This document shows, in pieces, positions 7,190 to 16,057 of a stretch of 64,000 nt of DNA (its first letter is position 1; every line of letters starts with the position of its first letter). A model generated the notes under the pieces. The model did no database searches, was not told the DNA's origin, and saw only the letters and a list, made by a program, of their open reading frames with translations. The DNA comes from Collinsella aerofaciens. Its GTDB lineage: Bacteria; Actinomycetota; Coriobacteriia; Coriobacteriales; Coriobacteriaceae. The stretch covers positions 1 through 64,000 of the forward strand of contig NZ_JAQLFP010000009.1 of the NCBI RefSeq assembly GCF_028207065.1, in the 5' to 3' direction. The position numbers and the translations under genes are program-made.

Positions 7190-9781
7190 TTACTTGTCGG
7201 CGACCTTCTTGGCCGTCGTCTTCTTGGTGGTCGACTTCTTGGCAGTCGACTTTTTCGCCGTCGAAGTCTTCTTCGCAGCGGTCGTCTTCTTCGCCGTGCT
7301 CGCCTTGGTTGTGGTCTTGCGACCGCGGGCGGGCTTCTTCTCCTTGGTCGGGCAGTCCATGTTGACGCAGATACGCCACGGACCGCGCGCCGTGTTGACC
7401 ACCACGATGGGGGCGCCGCACTCGGGGCAGGTCTCGCCCGTCGCCTCGAGCTTGCCGCGCGCCGGCAGCGGATAGCTCACGCCGCAGTCATCGTAGTTGG
7501 TGCAGCGGATAAAGCGCTTGCCGCTCTTCTCGCTCTTGTGCGCGATCAGGTCGCCGTGACGTCCGGCCTCGGCACACACCTTGCACTCGCCCACCTTAAG
7601 ATCGGGCTCGTAGTTGGTGGGGCACGTGGGGTTCACGCAGATCTCGAAGGCCTTCTGGCGGAATGGCTGGCACTTGATGCGCGGCGCGCCGCACTCGGGG
7701 CACACGGCGGCCTCGCCCTCGAGCGGGCTCACCTTGACGCCACTCGGCACCGGATAGGTCACGTCGCAGTCGGGCCAACCCATGCAGCCGATAAAGCTGC
7801 CGCGGGTCTTGGCGCTCGTCTTCATAACCAGGTCCTTGCCGCACTTGGGGCAGGCGCCCACGCGCGCATCGGCCGTGACGGCGTCGCTGATGGCGTCGCC
7901 CAGCTCCTGCGTATGCTTGAGCAGCTCGTCGAGCACGCCGGCCAGCAGCGCGCGCGAGTGCGTCACGACATGCTCTTCGGTGTCCTCGCCGCGCTCCACG
8001 CGGGTCATGTCGCCGTCGAGCTCGCTGGTCATATCGGGGCTCGTGATGCGCGGGGCAAACTGCGACAGCGCGTCGATGATGGCGATGCCCAGCTGGCTCG
8101 GCTCAACGGGATCATTTTTGAGATAGCGCACGGCATACAGGCGCTCGATGATACTCGCGCGCGTGGACTTGGTGCCCAGGCCGCGCTTTTCCATCTCCTG
8201 CACGAGCTTGCCCTGGCTGTAGCGCGCGGGCGGCTCGGTCTGCTTGGCCTCGAGCTTAATGTCGAACACGTCGACCGTGTCGCCCTGCTCAAGCGGCGGC
8301 ATCTGCTCGTCGCGCTTGAGACCGTACGGATATGCCTCGCGGAAGCCCGGGGTCACGAGCACGTCGCCCGAAGCCACGAACGGCTCACCGTTCACATCGA
8401 GCTCGAGCTTGGTGTTCTCGATGGTCGCGGGCCCCATGAGCGTTGCCAGGAAGCGACGGGCGATGAGGTCATAGAGTTTGCGCTGGCCGCCGTCGAGCGT
8501 GGACGGATCGCCCTCGCCCGTGGGGTAGATAGGCGGGTGGTCGGTGGTCTCGACCTTGCCGCGCGTGGGCTTCATGGGGCCGGCGAGCACCTTTTTGCAC
8601 ACGGGCGCCAGCGCCGGGTTGATCTTTGCCAGGTCGCTCACCACGGCGCCCAGATCGAGCGTCGCGGGATACACGGTGTTGTCGACACGCGGGTAGCTGA
8701 TGAGACCGGCCATGTAGAGGGACTCGGCGATGCGCATGGTACGCGCAGGTGAGATGCCCTCGGCCGCGGCGGCAGCCTGCAGCGAGGTCGTCGCAAACGG
8801 CGTGGGCGGCTGCTGCTTACGCGAGCGCTTGGTCACCGCGGCGACGGTTGCCGTCGTAGCGCCGTCAACGTGACCGTACGCCGTCTCAGCAGCATCCTTG
8901 TCGGTAAAGCGCGCCGTCTTGTGCGCGATCTTAAAGCGATCGTCCTCGGCAGCGCCTTGCGCGGCGCCCATGCCGCGAATCTGCCAATAGTCCTCGGGCA
9001 CAAACGCCATGCGCTCGCGCTCGCGCTCGACCACCAGGGCAAGCGTCGGCGTCTGCACGCGGCCGGCGGAACGCACGTTGCCAAAGCCGCCAAACTTGGC
9101 GAGCGTCAGGTAGCGCGTGAGCACTGCACCCCAAATGAGGTCGATGTGCTGACGGCTCTCGCCGGCGTCGGCCAGGTTCTGGTCGAGCGAGACAAGGTTA
9201 TCGAAGGCCTGCGTGATCTCGGCCTTGGTAAACGAAGAATACTGGGCGCGGGCGACCGGCAAGTCGGGCGCCACCTCGCGCACCTTGTTGAGGGCGTCCG
9301 AACCGATCAGCTCGCCCTCGCGATCGAAGTCCGTGGCGATGATGACACTGTCGGACTTTTTGGCGAGGTTCTTGAGCGAGCGGATGAGTTCCTTCTCGGC
9401 CGGCAGCTTAATGACGGGTGCCCAGGTGAGATAGGGCAGACTCTCGAGCTTCCAGCCCTTGATGGAGATGCCGTCGGCAAGAAACGGCTTGCGCTTGGTG
9501 TCGTACGGCGGGCGGGCCAAGCCATCGGGCATATCGGCCGGCAGCATCTCACCGTCCTCCGTGACCGAATACCAGCCCAGCTTTTTATCGAACAGCACGC
9601 TGTCGCAAAAATCGGGCGCAAGGATGTGACCGGCAAGGCCGATCGTCACGCACTCCTCGCCCTTCCACTCAAAACGGTAGATGGCGGTGTTGTACACCTT
9701 GTCCTTTTTGGGCTTGCCCGTGGACAGACGCTCGGCAATCTGACGCGCGGCGTCGTTTTTCTCGGCGATGATGAGCTTCAA
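7190..9781 (-). CDS. topA: Type IA DNA topoisomerase I (archaeal-type) with zinc ribbons and Lys/Ala tail
   Basis: 863 aa. It relaxes negative supercoils by single-strand passage. The Toprim domain starts MKLIIAEKN and carries DFDREGEL at 151-158; GRVQTP is at 240-245; the catalytic tyrosine is Tyr363 in LISYPRVDNTVYP. That form resembles archaeal-type TopA more than the E. coli ITYMRTDS form. Three to four Cys4 zinc ribbons follow from about residue 640 (CPKCGKD, CPECGAP, CKVC, CPECGAP). The last ~55 residues are a histone-H1-like (S/T)AKK repeat. The start is TTG (9781) with AGGAG 6 bp upstream. It is last of the tatA-tatC-hypA-hypB-topA run. Confidence 0.93.
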   Translation of the reverse strand: MKLIIAEKNDAARQIAERLSTGKPKKDKVYNTAIYRFEWKGEECVTIGLAGHILAPDFCDSVLFDKKLGWYSVTEDGEMLPADMPDGLARPPYDTKRKPFLADGISIKGWKLESLPYLTWAPVIKLPAEKELIRSLKNLAKKSDSVIIATDFDREGELIGSDALNKVREVAPDLPVARAQYSSFTKAEITQAFDNLVSLDQNLADAGESRQHIDLIWGAVLTRYLTLAKFGGFGNVRSAGRVQTPTLALVVERERERMAFVPEDYWQIRGMGAAQGAAEDDRFKIAHKTARFTDKDAAETAYGHVDGATTATVAAVTKRSRKQQPPTPFATTSLQAAAAAEGISPARTMRIAESLYMAGLISYPRVDNTVYPATLDLGAVVSDLAKINPALAPVCKKVLAGPMKPTRGKVETTDHPPIYPTGEGDPSTLDGGQRKLYDLIARRFLATLMGPATIENTKLELDVNGEPFVASGDVLVTPGFREAYPYGLKRDEQMPPLEQGDTVDVFDIKLEAKQTEPPARYSQGKLVQEMEKRGLGTKSTRASIIERLYAVRYLKNDPVEPSQLGIAIIDALSQFAPRITSPDMTSELDGDMTRVERGEDTEEHVVTHSRALLAGVLDELLKHTQELGDAISDAVTADARVGACPKCGKDLVMKTSAKTRGSFIGCMGWPDCDVTYPVPSGVKVSPLEGEAAVCPECGAPRIKCQPFRQKAFEICVNPTCPTNYEPDLKVGECKVCAEAGRHGDLIAHKSEKSGKRFIRCTNYDDCGVSYPLPARGKLEATGETCPECGAPIVVVNTARGPWRICVNMDCPTKEKKPARGRKTTTKASTAKKTTAAKKTSTAKKSTAKKSTTKKTTAKKVADK

Positions 9782-9835
9782 AAGAGGCTCCTATCTCGTA
9801 TCTCTGCGGCTACGCCCGCCCGTATGGCGGCCGAC

Positions 9836-10519
9836 TTACGCCCTTGCTTGCTCAATCTGCCCGATGAGCCAATCGCACCAGGCATCCATGCCCTCGCCCT
9901 TGCGCGCGCTCACGGCAAACCGCGGCGCCTGCGGATTGAGGTCATCGAGGGTCTTAGTATACCTATCCATGTCAAAATCGAAAGCCGGAGCCACGTCGAC
10001 CTTGTTGAGCAGCTGCGCGCCGGCGTGTTGGAAGATGCCCGGGTACTTGATGGGCTTGTCGTCGCCCTCGGGCACCGAGAGAATCATGATGGACAGGTTC
10101 TCGCCCAGGTCAAAGTCGACCGGGCAGACCAGGTTGCCCACGTTTTCGATAAAGATGACGTCGATGTTCTCCAGACCCACAGCCTGGTCGAAGGCGTCGA
10201 CGGCCTCCATGATCATGTTGCCCTCGAGGTGGCACAGGCCGCCCGTGTTGATCTGGATGGCGGGCATGCCGGCTTCCTTCATGGTGATGGCATCGACATC
10301 CGAGGCGATATCGCCCTCGATGACGGCACAGCGCAGGCCGGCTTTGTCACGCAGGCGCTCGTTGGTGCCCAGAATCGTGGTGGTCTTACCCGAGCCGGGG
10401 CTCGACAGCACATTGATCACGTAGGTGCCTGCCTCATTAAATCGCTGACGCAGCTGATCTGCCAGGCGCTCGTTGCGCGACAGGATCGGCGACGCGATAT
10501 CAATCGTTTTCTCGGCCAT
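9836..10519 (-). CDS. hypB: Hydrogenase nickel incorporation GTPase HypB
   Basis: 227 aa. It is a GTPase that, with HypA, delivers nickel to [NiFe]-hydrogenase or, in some bacteria, urease. Visible motifs: P-loop SSPGSGKTT (39-47), GDIASD (69-74), metal-site GGLCHLEG with Cys95/His97, conserved Cys132, and G4 motif NKVD (172-175). It lacks the His-rich nickel-storage N-terminus of some HypB proteins. The ATG has AAGGAGCG upstream. The gap to hypA is 55 bp. No hydrogenase or urease structural gene is in the window, so the client is unknown. Confidence 0.95.
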   Translation of the reverse strand: MAEKTIDIASPILSRNERLADQLRQRFNEAGTYVINVLSSPGSGKTTTILGTNERLRDKAGLRCAVIEGDIASDVDAITMKEAGMPAIQINTGGLCHLEGNMIMEAVDAFDQAVGLENIDVIFIENVGNLVCPVDFDLGENLSIMILSVPEGDDKPIKYPGIFQHAGAQLLNKVDVAPAFDFDMDRYTKTLDDLNPQAPRFAVSARKGEGMDAWCDWLIGQIEQARA

Positions 10520-10574
10520 ACTTAGCGCTCCTTACTTTGGCCCCTTTATACCCCATCATTAGATGGCTAGCGGG

Positions 10575-10931
10575 CTAATCGTCGGGGGTTTCGATTTCGA
10601 TACTTGCGATATCGAGCTCGCGGCCGTGCAGCAGGCGCACGTTGGCGCCGCCACACTGGGGGCAGCGACAATGGAAACGGTCGTGCTCAAAGACCTCGCC
10701 GCAGTCCAGGCACTCGCTTTGTGGATGGACCTCCTCCACGGCAAGCTCGCAGCCGCGCGTGAGCGGGTCCTCATCGCGAAACGTCTCCCACGCAAAGTCG
10801 AGTGCCTCGCGCACGACCTCGGTCATATCCCCGATACGAAGCGTTACCAAAACGGCGCGCGAGGCCCCCGCCCCACGCGCCGCGCGAATCACTGTATCGA
10901 GTATGCCGTTGACAATGCCAACCTCGTGCAT
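10575..10931 (-). CDS. hypA: Hydrogenase maturation nickel chaperone HypA
   Basis: 118 aa, the usual length. The N-terminal MHEVGI contains the nickel-binding His2 and the essential Glu3. The zinc site is CxxC at Cys74/77 and Cys90/93. It hands Ni(II) to HypB for [NiFe]-hydrogenase assembly. Its ribosome site GAGGAG lies in the last codons of tatC, and only 6 bp separate the two genes, so tatC and hypA are surely co-transcribed. [NiFe]-hydrogenase small subunits are Tat substrates, so the pairing makes sense (inference). Confidence 0.95.
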   Translation of the reverse strand: MHEVGIVNGILDTVIRAARGAGASRAVLVTLRIGDMTEVVREALDFAWETFRDEDPLTRGCELAVEEVHPQSECLDCGEVFEHDRFHCRCPQCGGANVRLLHGRELDIASIEIETPDD

Positions 10932-10937
10932 ACCGAT

Positions 10938-11729
10938 TTACTCCTCGTCGTCCTCGTCGTCCGAGAACAGGTCCAGACGGCTCACGAACAGGCCCTCCTT
11001 GCCCTCGCGCGCGGTAATGACCACGCGAGCGATGGCGAGCGAAATCTCGTAGAGCGAGAGCAGGGCGCCATACATGAGACCCAGCGTAACGGGCGAGCCG
11101 TCGGGCGTAATCACAGCCGAACCCACGAGCAGGCCTACGTACACGTAGCGCCAGGCGCTGCGGAAGGCCGCATAGGACACGATGTGGAAAACGGACAGGT
11201 AGAAGATGATGAGCGGCAGCTCAAACGCCACACCAAAGCCGATCATAAAGAGCAGCTCCATGTTGACGTAGTTCTCCAGATCGGGCAACGCCGTAGCGAC
11301 AGCCGAGGTCTCGCCGATGAGCCACTCAAAGCCCGCCGGGATGATGATGAAGTAGCAGAAGATGGCACCCAGGAAGAACAGCACCGTCGAGGCGAGCACC
11401 GTGGGCACAACCCACTTGCGCTCGTTGGGGCGCAGTGCCGGCAGGAAAAATGCCAGAATCTGCCAGATGATCATGGGCGTGCACATGACCACGGCCATCT
11501 TGATGGCAAGCGAGAAGCGCAGGCCAAAGCCGCCGAGCGTGGTGGTGATGTAAAACTTACCGTCCGGCACAAAGGAGCGGATGGGGTCCTCAAGAATATC
11601 GAGCACCACGGGCGTGGCAAAGTACAGCACGATGGCGGCGGCAAACACCGAAACGACCACGATGGTCAGGCGGCGACGGAGCTCTCCCAGGTGATCGAAG
11701 AGCGGCATGCGCGCAGGTCCGATCGGCAT
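10938..11729 (-). CDS. tatC: Sec-independent translocase TatC
   Basis: 263 aa with six predicted membrane helices. Near the N-terminus it has LFDHLGELRRRL, the conserved TatC cytosolic cap that contacts the twin-arginine signal. It is the substrate receptor of the Tat system, which exports folded proteins. Its ATG overlaps the tatA stop as TAATG. The C-terminal tail is acidic (DDEDDEE). It is followed at once by hypA. Confidence 0.95.
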   Translation of the reverse strand: MPIGPARMPLFDHLGELRRRLTIVVVSVFAAAIVLYFATPVVLDILEDPIRSFVPDGKFYITTTLGGFGLRFSLAIKMAVVMCTPMIIWQILAFFLPALRPNERKWVVPTVLASTVLFFLGAIFCYFIIIPAGFEWLIGETSAVATALPDLENYVNMELLFMIGFGVAFELPLIIFYLSVFHIVSYAAFRSAWRYVYVGLLVGSAVITPDGSPVTLGLMYGALLSLYEISLAIARVVITAREGKEGLFVSRLDLFSDDEDDEE

Positions 11730-12301
11730 TACTCATCGCCTCCCTTCGGGGCGTCGGCGGCAGCAGCCTCGGCATCGTCCTCGACCTCGAGCTCGCGAGC
11801 GAGCTGGTCGACGACGGCCTTGCGCTTGCGGGGACGACGGGCGTAGAGGTCAGCCGTCGTGGGCTCTGCCGGCTCGGGCTTGGGCTCTGCAGCAGGCTCG
11901 GGCTCGACGGCAGCAGCAGGCTCTGTACCCTCGGCCTCATCAACAGCGCCTTCGCCCTCAGCAGCGCCCTCGCTTGCGGCCTTCTCGGCAGCAAGACGGG
12001 CGCGACGCTCGGCAAAGGTCTCCTTCTTGGCGGGCGCTGCCGTCTCGGCGGCATCCTCGTCCGCATCGGAATCGTCGTCGGTCGCAGCAGTCTTCTTGGG
12101 CTTGACCGGGGCCGACGCGGCCTCGCTCACCGGATCGATAATCTCGGACTGAACAACGGCCGTCATCTTTTCCTGCGTCTCGCGGAACTGACGGATAGCA
12201 CGGCCGATCGTGCGGCCCATCTGCGGGAGCTTATCCGGGCCAAACAGCAAAAAGCCGAAGACCACGATGATCGCGAGCTCACCCTCTCCAATACCAAACA
12301 C
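11729..12301 (-). CDS. tatA: Twin-arginine translocase subunit TatA/TatB
   Basis: 190 aa from GTG at 12301, placed by GGAGG 5 bp upstream. The N-terminal FGIGEGELAIIVVFGFLLFG is a short membrane helix with the F-G-P hinge (LLFGPDKLP), then an amphipathic helix (MGRTIGRAIRQFRE). The remaining ~130 residues are a long Ala/Glu/Pro-rich disordered tail. The length and the polar residue near the N-terminus fit TatB as well as TatA, and with only one such gene here it may serve both roles. It oligomerises to form the translocation path with TatC. Confidence 0.88.
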   Translation of the reverse strand: MFGIGEGELAIIVVFGFLLFGPDKLPQMGRTIGRAIRQFRETQEKMTAVVQSEIIDPVSEAASAPVKPKKTAATDDDSDADEDAAETAAPAKKETFAERRARLAAEKAASEGAAEGEGAVDEAEGTEPAAAVEPEPAAEPKPEPAEPTTADLYARRPRKRKAVVDQLARELEVEDDAEAAAADAPKGGDE

Positions 12302-12376
12302 ACATACCTCCAAGGCTCGATGTGAGTCGAGCCCGCACCGCGCCATTCGGCCGGAACTCGTCTATTCATTCGGTCA

Positions 12377-12410
12377 AGTATAGCGCCCGGACGCCAAAAC
12401 GTCCGAGCGC
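12377..12410 (-). promoter_or_regulatory. Candidate tatA promoter -10 next to a hairpin
   Basis: On the minus strand TATACT (12377-12382) lies about 75 bp before the tatA GTG. Directly upstream is a hairpin, GCGCTCGGACG-TTTTGG-CGTCCGGGCGC (12383-12410). No T-run follows the stem, so it may be a residual terminator for the STAS gene or an operator. I see no clear -35. Confidence 0.4.
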
Positions 12411-12453
12411 ATCACAAACATATGCCAAACGGCACGCCCTTTTGGGGCAAAGA

Positions 12454-12768
12454 TTACGCAGCGGTGATCGAAATCTCCTGGTCGACACCCAACAGCTGAA
12501 CCACGCGCATCACCGGGGGCTGCACATTGGTGCAGCTAAAGCGCTTGCCGTGGTCAACCGCGTGGTGCGCGGCGCCCACGAGCACGCCAATGCCCGTCGA
12601 ATCGATGTAGCTCACCTGGGCAAAATCGAGCTCAACGGCCTCAGTGGGCTGCTCGAGCGCCAGGTCGATGGCATTGCGCAGGCTATCGGCGTTAGAGATA
12701 TCGATCTCACCGGTCACCTTAATGGTGTAGAGCTCTGGCGTGGGGTTGGCGGAAATACCCAAATCCAT
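12454..12768 (-). CDS. STAS-domain anti-anti-sigma factor (SpoIIAA/RsbV family)
   Basis: 104 aa, a single STAS domain. DSTGIG at 56-61 contains the serine (Ser57) that partner kinases phosphorylate in SpoIIAA and RsbV. The unphosphorylated form binds an anti-sigma kinase and frees a sigma factor. No anti-sigma kinase, phosphatase or sigma gene is adjacent, so its partner is elsewhere. The ATG has AAAGGAG upstream. It is flanked by the aminotransferase upstream and tatA downstream on the same strand, with a separate promoter likely before tatA. Confidence 0.88.
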   Translation of the reverse strand: MDLGISANPTPELYTIKVTGEIDISNADSLRNAIDLALEQPTEAVELDFAQVSYIDSTGIGVLVGAAHHAVDHGKRFSCTNVQPPVMRVVQLLGVDQEISITAA

Positions 12769-12834
12769 GTATACGCTCCTTTACGTATCGAAAGTGCGGA
12801 TAGTACTAGGCGCGGACTTGCGGGGCCCTACGCG

Positions 12835-14139
12835 TTAGGCGCGCTCGGCACGCGCAAGCTCGGCAGCGACAAGCTTAACGGCCAGCACCAGCACATCGAG
12901 CGCGGCCTCCAGGTCCTCGACCGTGGGATAGCTCGGCGCGATGCGGATGTTGGTGTCGCGCGGGTCCTTGCCATAAGGCCAGGTGGCACCGGCCGGCGTG
13001 AGCTTGACGCCCAAGTCGGCGCAAAGCACGGCGACCTTTTGGGCCGAGCCCTCGGGACCATCGAAGCTCACAAAGTAGCCGCCGCGGGGATGCGTCCAGG
13101 TGGCGCAACCCGTGTCGCCCAGGCCCTCGGTGAGCTTGCGCTCAACGGCCTCAAAGCGCGGGCGCAGGAACTCGGCATGCTTTTTCATGTGCTTCTTGAC
13201 CGCCTCGATGGTGGGAAGGAAGCGCACGTGACGCAGCTGGTTGAGCTTGTCGGCGCTAATAAGACCGGCCTTCAGGCGCTTGGAGAACTCGGCGATGACC
13301 GCGGGGCTCGCACCGATAAAGCCGATGCCGGCACCCGGGAAGGTGATCTTGGACGTCGAGGCAAAGGCCACCACGCGGTCCTCGGTGCCCGCCGCGCGGG
13401 CAAGATCGAAGATGTTGGCGAGCTCGTCGGTCTCGTCGTACAGGTCGTGCACGCAGTAGGCGTTGTCCCAGAAGATGCGGAAATCGGGCGCGGCCGTGGG
13501 CATCTCGACCAGGCGACGCACGGTGTCCTCGCTAAATGTGATGCCCGTGGGGTTGGAATACTTGGGCACGCACCAGATGCCCTTGATGGAGTCGTCGGTG
13601 GCAACCAGGCGCTCAACCTCGGCCATGTCGGGGCCGTTGTCGGTCATCGCGACGGGGACGTTCTCGATGCCCAAGTCGGCGGTGATGCCAAAGTGGCGAT
13701 CGTAGCCGGGAACGGGGCACAGGAACTTGACCTTCTTGCCGTCGTGCGCGGCCTCGTAGGCGTCCCAGGGCTCGCTGCCGCACGAGCCACAGCGCCAGAA
13801 CATGCCGGCGATGTCATGCTCGATCAAAAGGCTCGACGAACCCAGCACGAGCGTCTGCTCGGCGGGGCAGCCCAGGAACTCCCCTGCCAACTTGCGTGCC
13901 GAAGGAATGCCCTCAAAGCAGCCGTAGTTGGAACAATCGACGTTGCCGTCGTGCAGATCGGCGTCGGCATTGAGGATATCGAGCATGGGGCGCGAGATGT
14001 CCACCTGGGCGGGCGACGGCTTGCCGCGGGCCATGTCAAGCGCCAGGCCCTTGGCCTTGACCTCGGCGACCTCGGCTTTGAGCGCCTCGATGGCGGCATC
14101 GAGTTCGGTGGTTTCCATCTTCTGGTAGATCGTCTGCAT
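12835..14139 (-). CDS. Class I/II aminotransferase, aspartate aminotransferase-like (subgroup Ic)
   Basis: 434 aa, PLP-dependent. The Schiff-base lysine is Lys264 in STSKITFPGAG; NPTG is at 196-199 and the PLP-ring Asp at 225 (FWDNAY). The N-terminal LALDMARGKPS and the SNYG loop match the Ic-type aspartate aminotransferases (Pfam Asp_aminotransf) rather than the AspC type. It likely interconverts aspartate and oxaloacetate. The ATG at 14139 has AAAGG upstream. It stands alone with its own leader. Confidence 0.85.
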   Translation of the reverse strand: MQTIYQKMETTELDAAIEALKAEVAEVKAKGLALDMARGKPSPAQVDISRPMLDILNADADLHDGNVDCSNYGCFEGIPSARKLAGEFLGCPAEQTLVLGSSSLLIEHDIAGMFWRCGSCGSEPWDAYEAAHDGKKVKFLCPVPGYDRHFGITADLGIENVPVAMTDNGPDMAEVERLVATDDSIKGIWCVPKYSNPTGITFSEDTVRRLVEMPTAAPDFRIFWDNAYCVHDLYDETDELANIFDLARAAGTEDRVVAFASTSKITFPGAGIGFIGASPAVIAEFSKRLKAGLISADKLNQLRHVRFLPTIEAVKKHMKKHAEFLRPRFEAVERKLTEGLGDTGCATWTHPRGGYFVSFDGPEGSAQKVAVLCADLGVKLTPAGATWPYGKDPRDTNIRIAPSYPTVEDLEAALDVLVLAVKLVAAELARAERA

Positions 14140-14288
14140 GGGTGCGACCTTTCGCGAAGCGGTACGTTGCAGTTCGTCTAAGTATAGACCGCCACCGCCG
14201 CAACGTTATGAAGCCGTGATAGATTAAGTTCATCGCAATGAATTACGAATCGCCGCGCATGCCGGCGTGGGGCGCCCAAGGAGGCACT

Positions 14289-14543
14289 ATGGAGTACGGA
14301 TCATTTCAGGCCGAGGAATTCGGCGACCTGCAGCGCCTGGTCGACGGACTGTTTTACGACCGCCACGCCATCGACCGCCTGGACCTGATTGTGCAGGCCG
14401 AGATCTTGGACCTAGCGCCCGATCTCATGGAGATCGTCAACCTGCTGCCGCCCGGCTATTACGATCGCCAGTCACTTTGCGACCAGCTCAACTCCGCCTT
14501 GGCCGCCCACGGCTGGGGCGCCGTCTACGGAACGGTGGAATAA
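14289..14543 (+). CDS. Small hypothetical acidic protein
   Basis: 84 aa, starting at the ATG with AAGGAGG 5 bp upstream; an in-frame ATG at 14238 lacks a ribosome site. The protein is soluble and acidic, with FQAEEFGDLQRLVDGL near the N-terminus and a C-terminal helical part ending in GWGAVYGTVE. I do not recognise a family. It is divergent from the aminotransferase and followed by a GGGAC-core hairpin and a terminator. Confidence 0.65.
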   Translation: MEYGSFQAEEFGDLQRLVDGLFYDRHAIDRLDLIVQAEILDLAPDLMEIVNLLPPGYYDRQSLCDQLNSALAAHGWGAVYGTVE

Positions 14544-14547
14544 ACCT

Positions 14548-14574
14548 AGTCATTTAAGAACGTCCCCAATGACT
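14548..14574. repeat. GGGAC-core hairpin, AGTCATT stem type
   Basis: AGTCATT (14548-14554) pairs with AATGACT (14568-14574) around TAAGAACGTCCCC. The same 27-bp unit occurs at 31158-31182, 31198-31224 (altered) and 53491-53521. Confidence 0.8.
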
Positions 14575-14578
14575 AAAA

Positions 14579-14612
14579 CGCCGCCTGTGATGGTGTTCAC
14601 AGGCGGCGTTTT
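14579..14612. terminator. Intrinsic terminator between convergent genes
   Basis: CGCCGCCTGTGA pairs with TCACAGGCGGCG, then TTTT on the plus strand. It serves the 84-aa gene and may also act on nhaA. Confidence 0.85.
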
Positions 14613-14629
14613 CAAACTTATATGTGCTT

Positions 14630-15988
14630 TTACTCGTCCTTGGGCGCGGGGTGCTTGCAGATCACACTCATGTAGATCATGCCCAGCACGGCCGCGGTGA
14701 CAGAGCCGGCAAGAATGGCGGCCTTTGCGGCCAGAACCTCAAACTGGGCCGTCGGGAAGGCAAGGCCGCTAATGAGGATCGACATGGTAAAGCCGATACC
14801 GCCCAGAATGCCCACGCCGGCAATCATGTGCCAGTTGACATTGTGCGGCAGCTCGGAAATCTTGAGCTTAACCAGGGCAAACGTCATGCCAAAGATACCG
14901 ATCGGCTTGCCCAGCAGCATGCCAAAGTACACGCCGAGCGTCACCGGGTCGGTGAGCAGCGTGCTCATGTCCACGCCCACTAAGCGAACCTGAGCGTTTA
15001 CGAACGCAAAGATCGGCAGGATCACAAAGTTGACCGGCGTGGAGATCAGACGCTCCATGCGGATAAGCGGCGGGGTCACGCGGTGCATGACGCGCTCGAC
15101 CTTGGTTGTCGAGACGGTAAAGTCATGCTGGCCCAGGATGTGTGCCTCATCATCGTAGCGGTCATCGAGCAGCGGCAGGCACTCGCCCAGCCAATCGGTG
15201 AGGCTATCGAGCTTGACGCCACACTTGGCCGGGATGGTAAAGGCCAAGATGACGCCAGCAAGCGTGGCATGTACGCCGCTCTTGAACATGCAGAACCACA
15301 GCAGCAGCCCCAGTACCGAATACGGGGCAAGGCGGTAATGCTGCGTCTTGTTAAGCCACACGAGCGCGCAGGTCACAAGCGCGGCGGCGCCCAACCAAAA
15401 CGGATTGGGGCTCTGACCGTAGAAGATGGCGATGGCGGCGATGGAGATCAGGTCGTCGGCGATGGCGAGCGTCGAGAAGAACACGCGCACGCCGTTGGGC
15501 ACGCGGTTGCCCAAAAGCGACAGCACGCCCAGCGCAAAGGCAATATCGGTTGCCATGGGAATGGCCCAGCCGTTGTGCGCGCCGGCATGGTTAAAGATCA
15601 GGTAGATGCAGGCGGGAACGACGACACCGCCCACGGCCGCCAGCATGGGAAGCATGGCCTGACGCGGATTCTTGAGCTCGCCGACCGTCATCTCGTACTT
15701 AAGCTCAATGCCCACCAACAAAAAGAAAATCGCCATGAGGAAGTCGTTGACGAAAAGCTCAACGGTGAGACCAGCCGTAAGGTTGCCCAGACCCACATAC
15801 AGCGGGGTCTCCAAAAAGTGATGGATGGCCTCGTAGGCATCGGTATTGGCGCAGATAACGGCGGCGATAGCGGCGAAGACCATGACGGCGGCGGAAATCG
15901 TGCCGTTCTCGGCGATGCGCTCCCAAATGTCGTGACGTTCAAAGCGCTTGCGCTCACGAACGTTGAACAGCTGCTCAGTTGCTGCCAT
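14630..15988 (-). CDS. nhaA: Na+/H+ antiporter NhaA
   Basis: 452 aa from the ATG at 15988 with AAAGGAG upstream. It is a membrane exchanger that expels Na+ for H+. About 11-12 membrane helices are predicted. Diagnostic motifs are TDIAFALGVLSLLG and the ion-binding Asp pair in AIADDLISIAAIAIFYG. A soluble-looking segment near residues 270-310 (DDRYDDEAHILGQHDF) is longer than in E. coli NhaA. A strong terminator-like hairpin lies in its own leader (16022-16057), so attenuation is possible. Confidence 0.95.
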   Translation of the reverse strand: MAATEQLFNVRERKRFERHDIWERIAENGTISAAVMVFAAIAAVICANTDAYEAIHHFLETPLYVGLGNLTAGLTVELFVNDFLMAIFFLLVGIELKYEMTVGELKNPRQAMLPMLAAVGGVVVPACIYLIFNHAGAHNGWAIPMATDIAFALGVLSLLGNRVPNGVRVFFSTLAIADDLISIAAIAIFYGQSPNPFWLGAAALVTCALVWLNKTQHYRLAPYSVLGLLLWFCMFKSGVHATLAGVILAFTIPAKCGVKLDSLTDWLGECLPLLDDRYDDEAHILGQHDFTVSTTKVERVMHRVTPPLIRMERLISTPVNFVILPIFAFVNAQVRLVGVDMSTLLTDPVTLGVYFGMLLGKPIGIFGMTFALVKLKISELPHNVNWHMIAGVGILGGIGFTMSILISGLAFPTAQFEVLAAKAAILAGSVTAAVLGMIYMSVICKHPAPKDE

Positions 15989-16021
15989 GGGCGGCTCCTT
16001 TCTCGGGAAAGCTCCCGTCTT

Positions 16022-16057
16022 AAAAAAGCACGGCCCGCCCAAGTGGCGGCGCCGCGC
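16022..16057 (-). terminator. Hairpin plus T6 in the nhaA leader, candidate attenuator
   Basis: On the minus strand GCGCGGCGCCGCC-ACTTG-GGCGGGCCGTGC is followed by TTTTTT, 33 bp before the nhaA start. A separate terminator already follows ppaC at 16196-16236, so this one acts inside the 5' leader of nhaA. Confidence 0.6.

Noticed and set aside
7166..8752. 528-codon plus-strand frame
   Set aside because: Antisense to topA; low-complexity composition.
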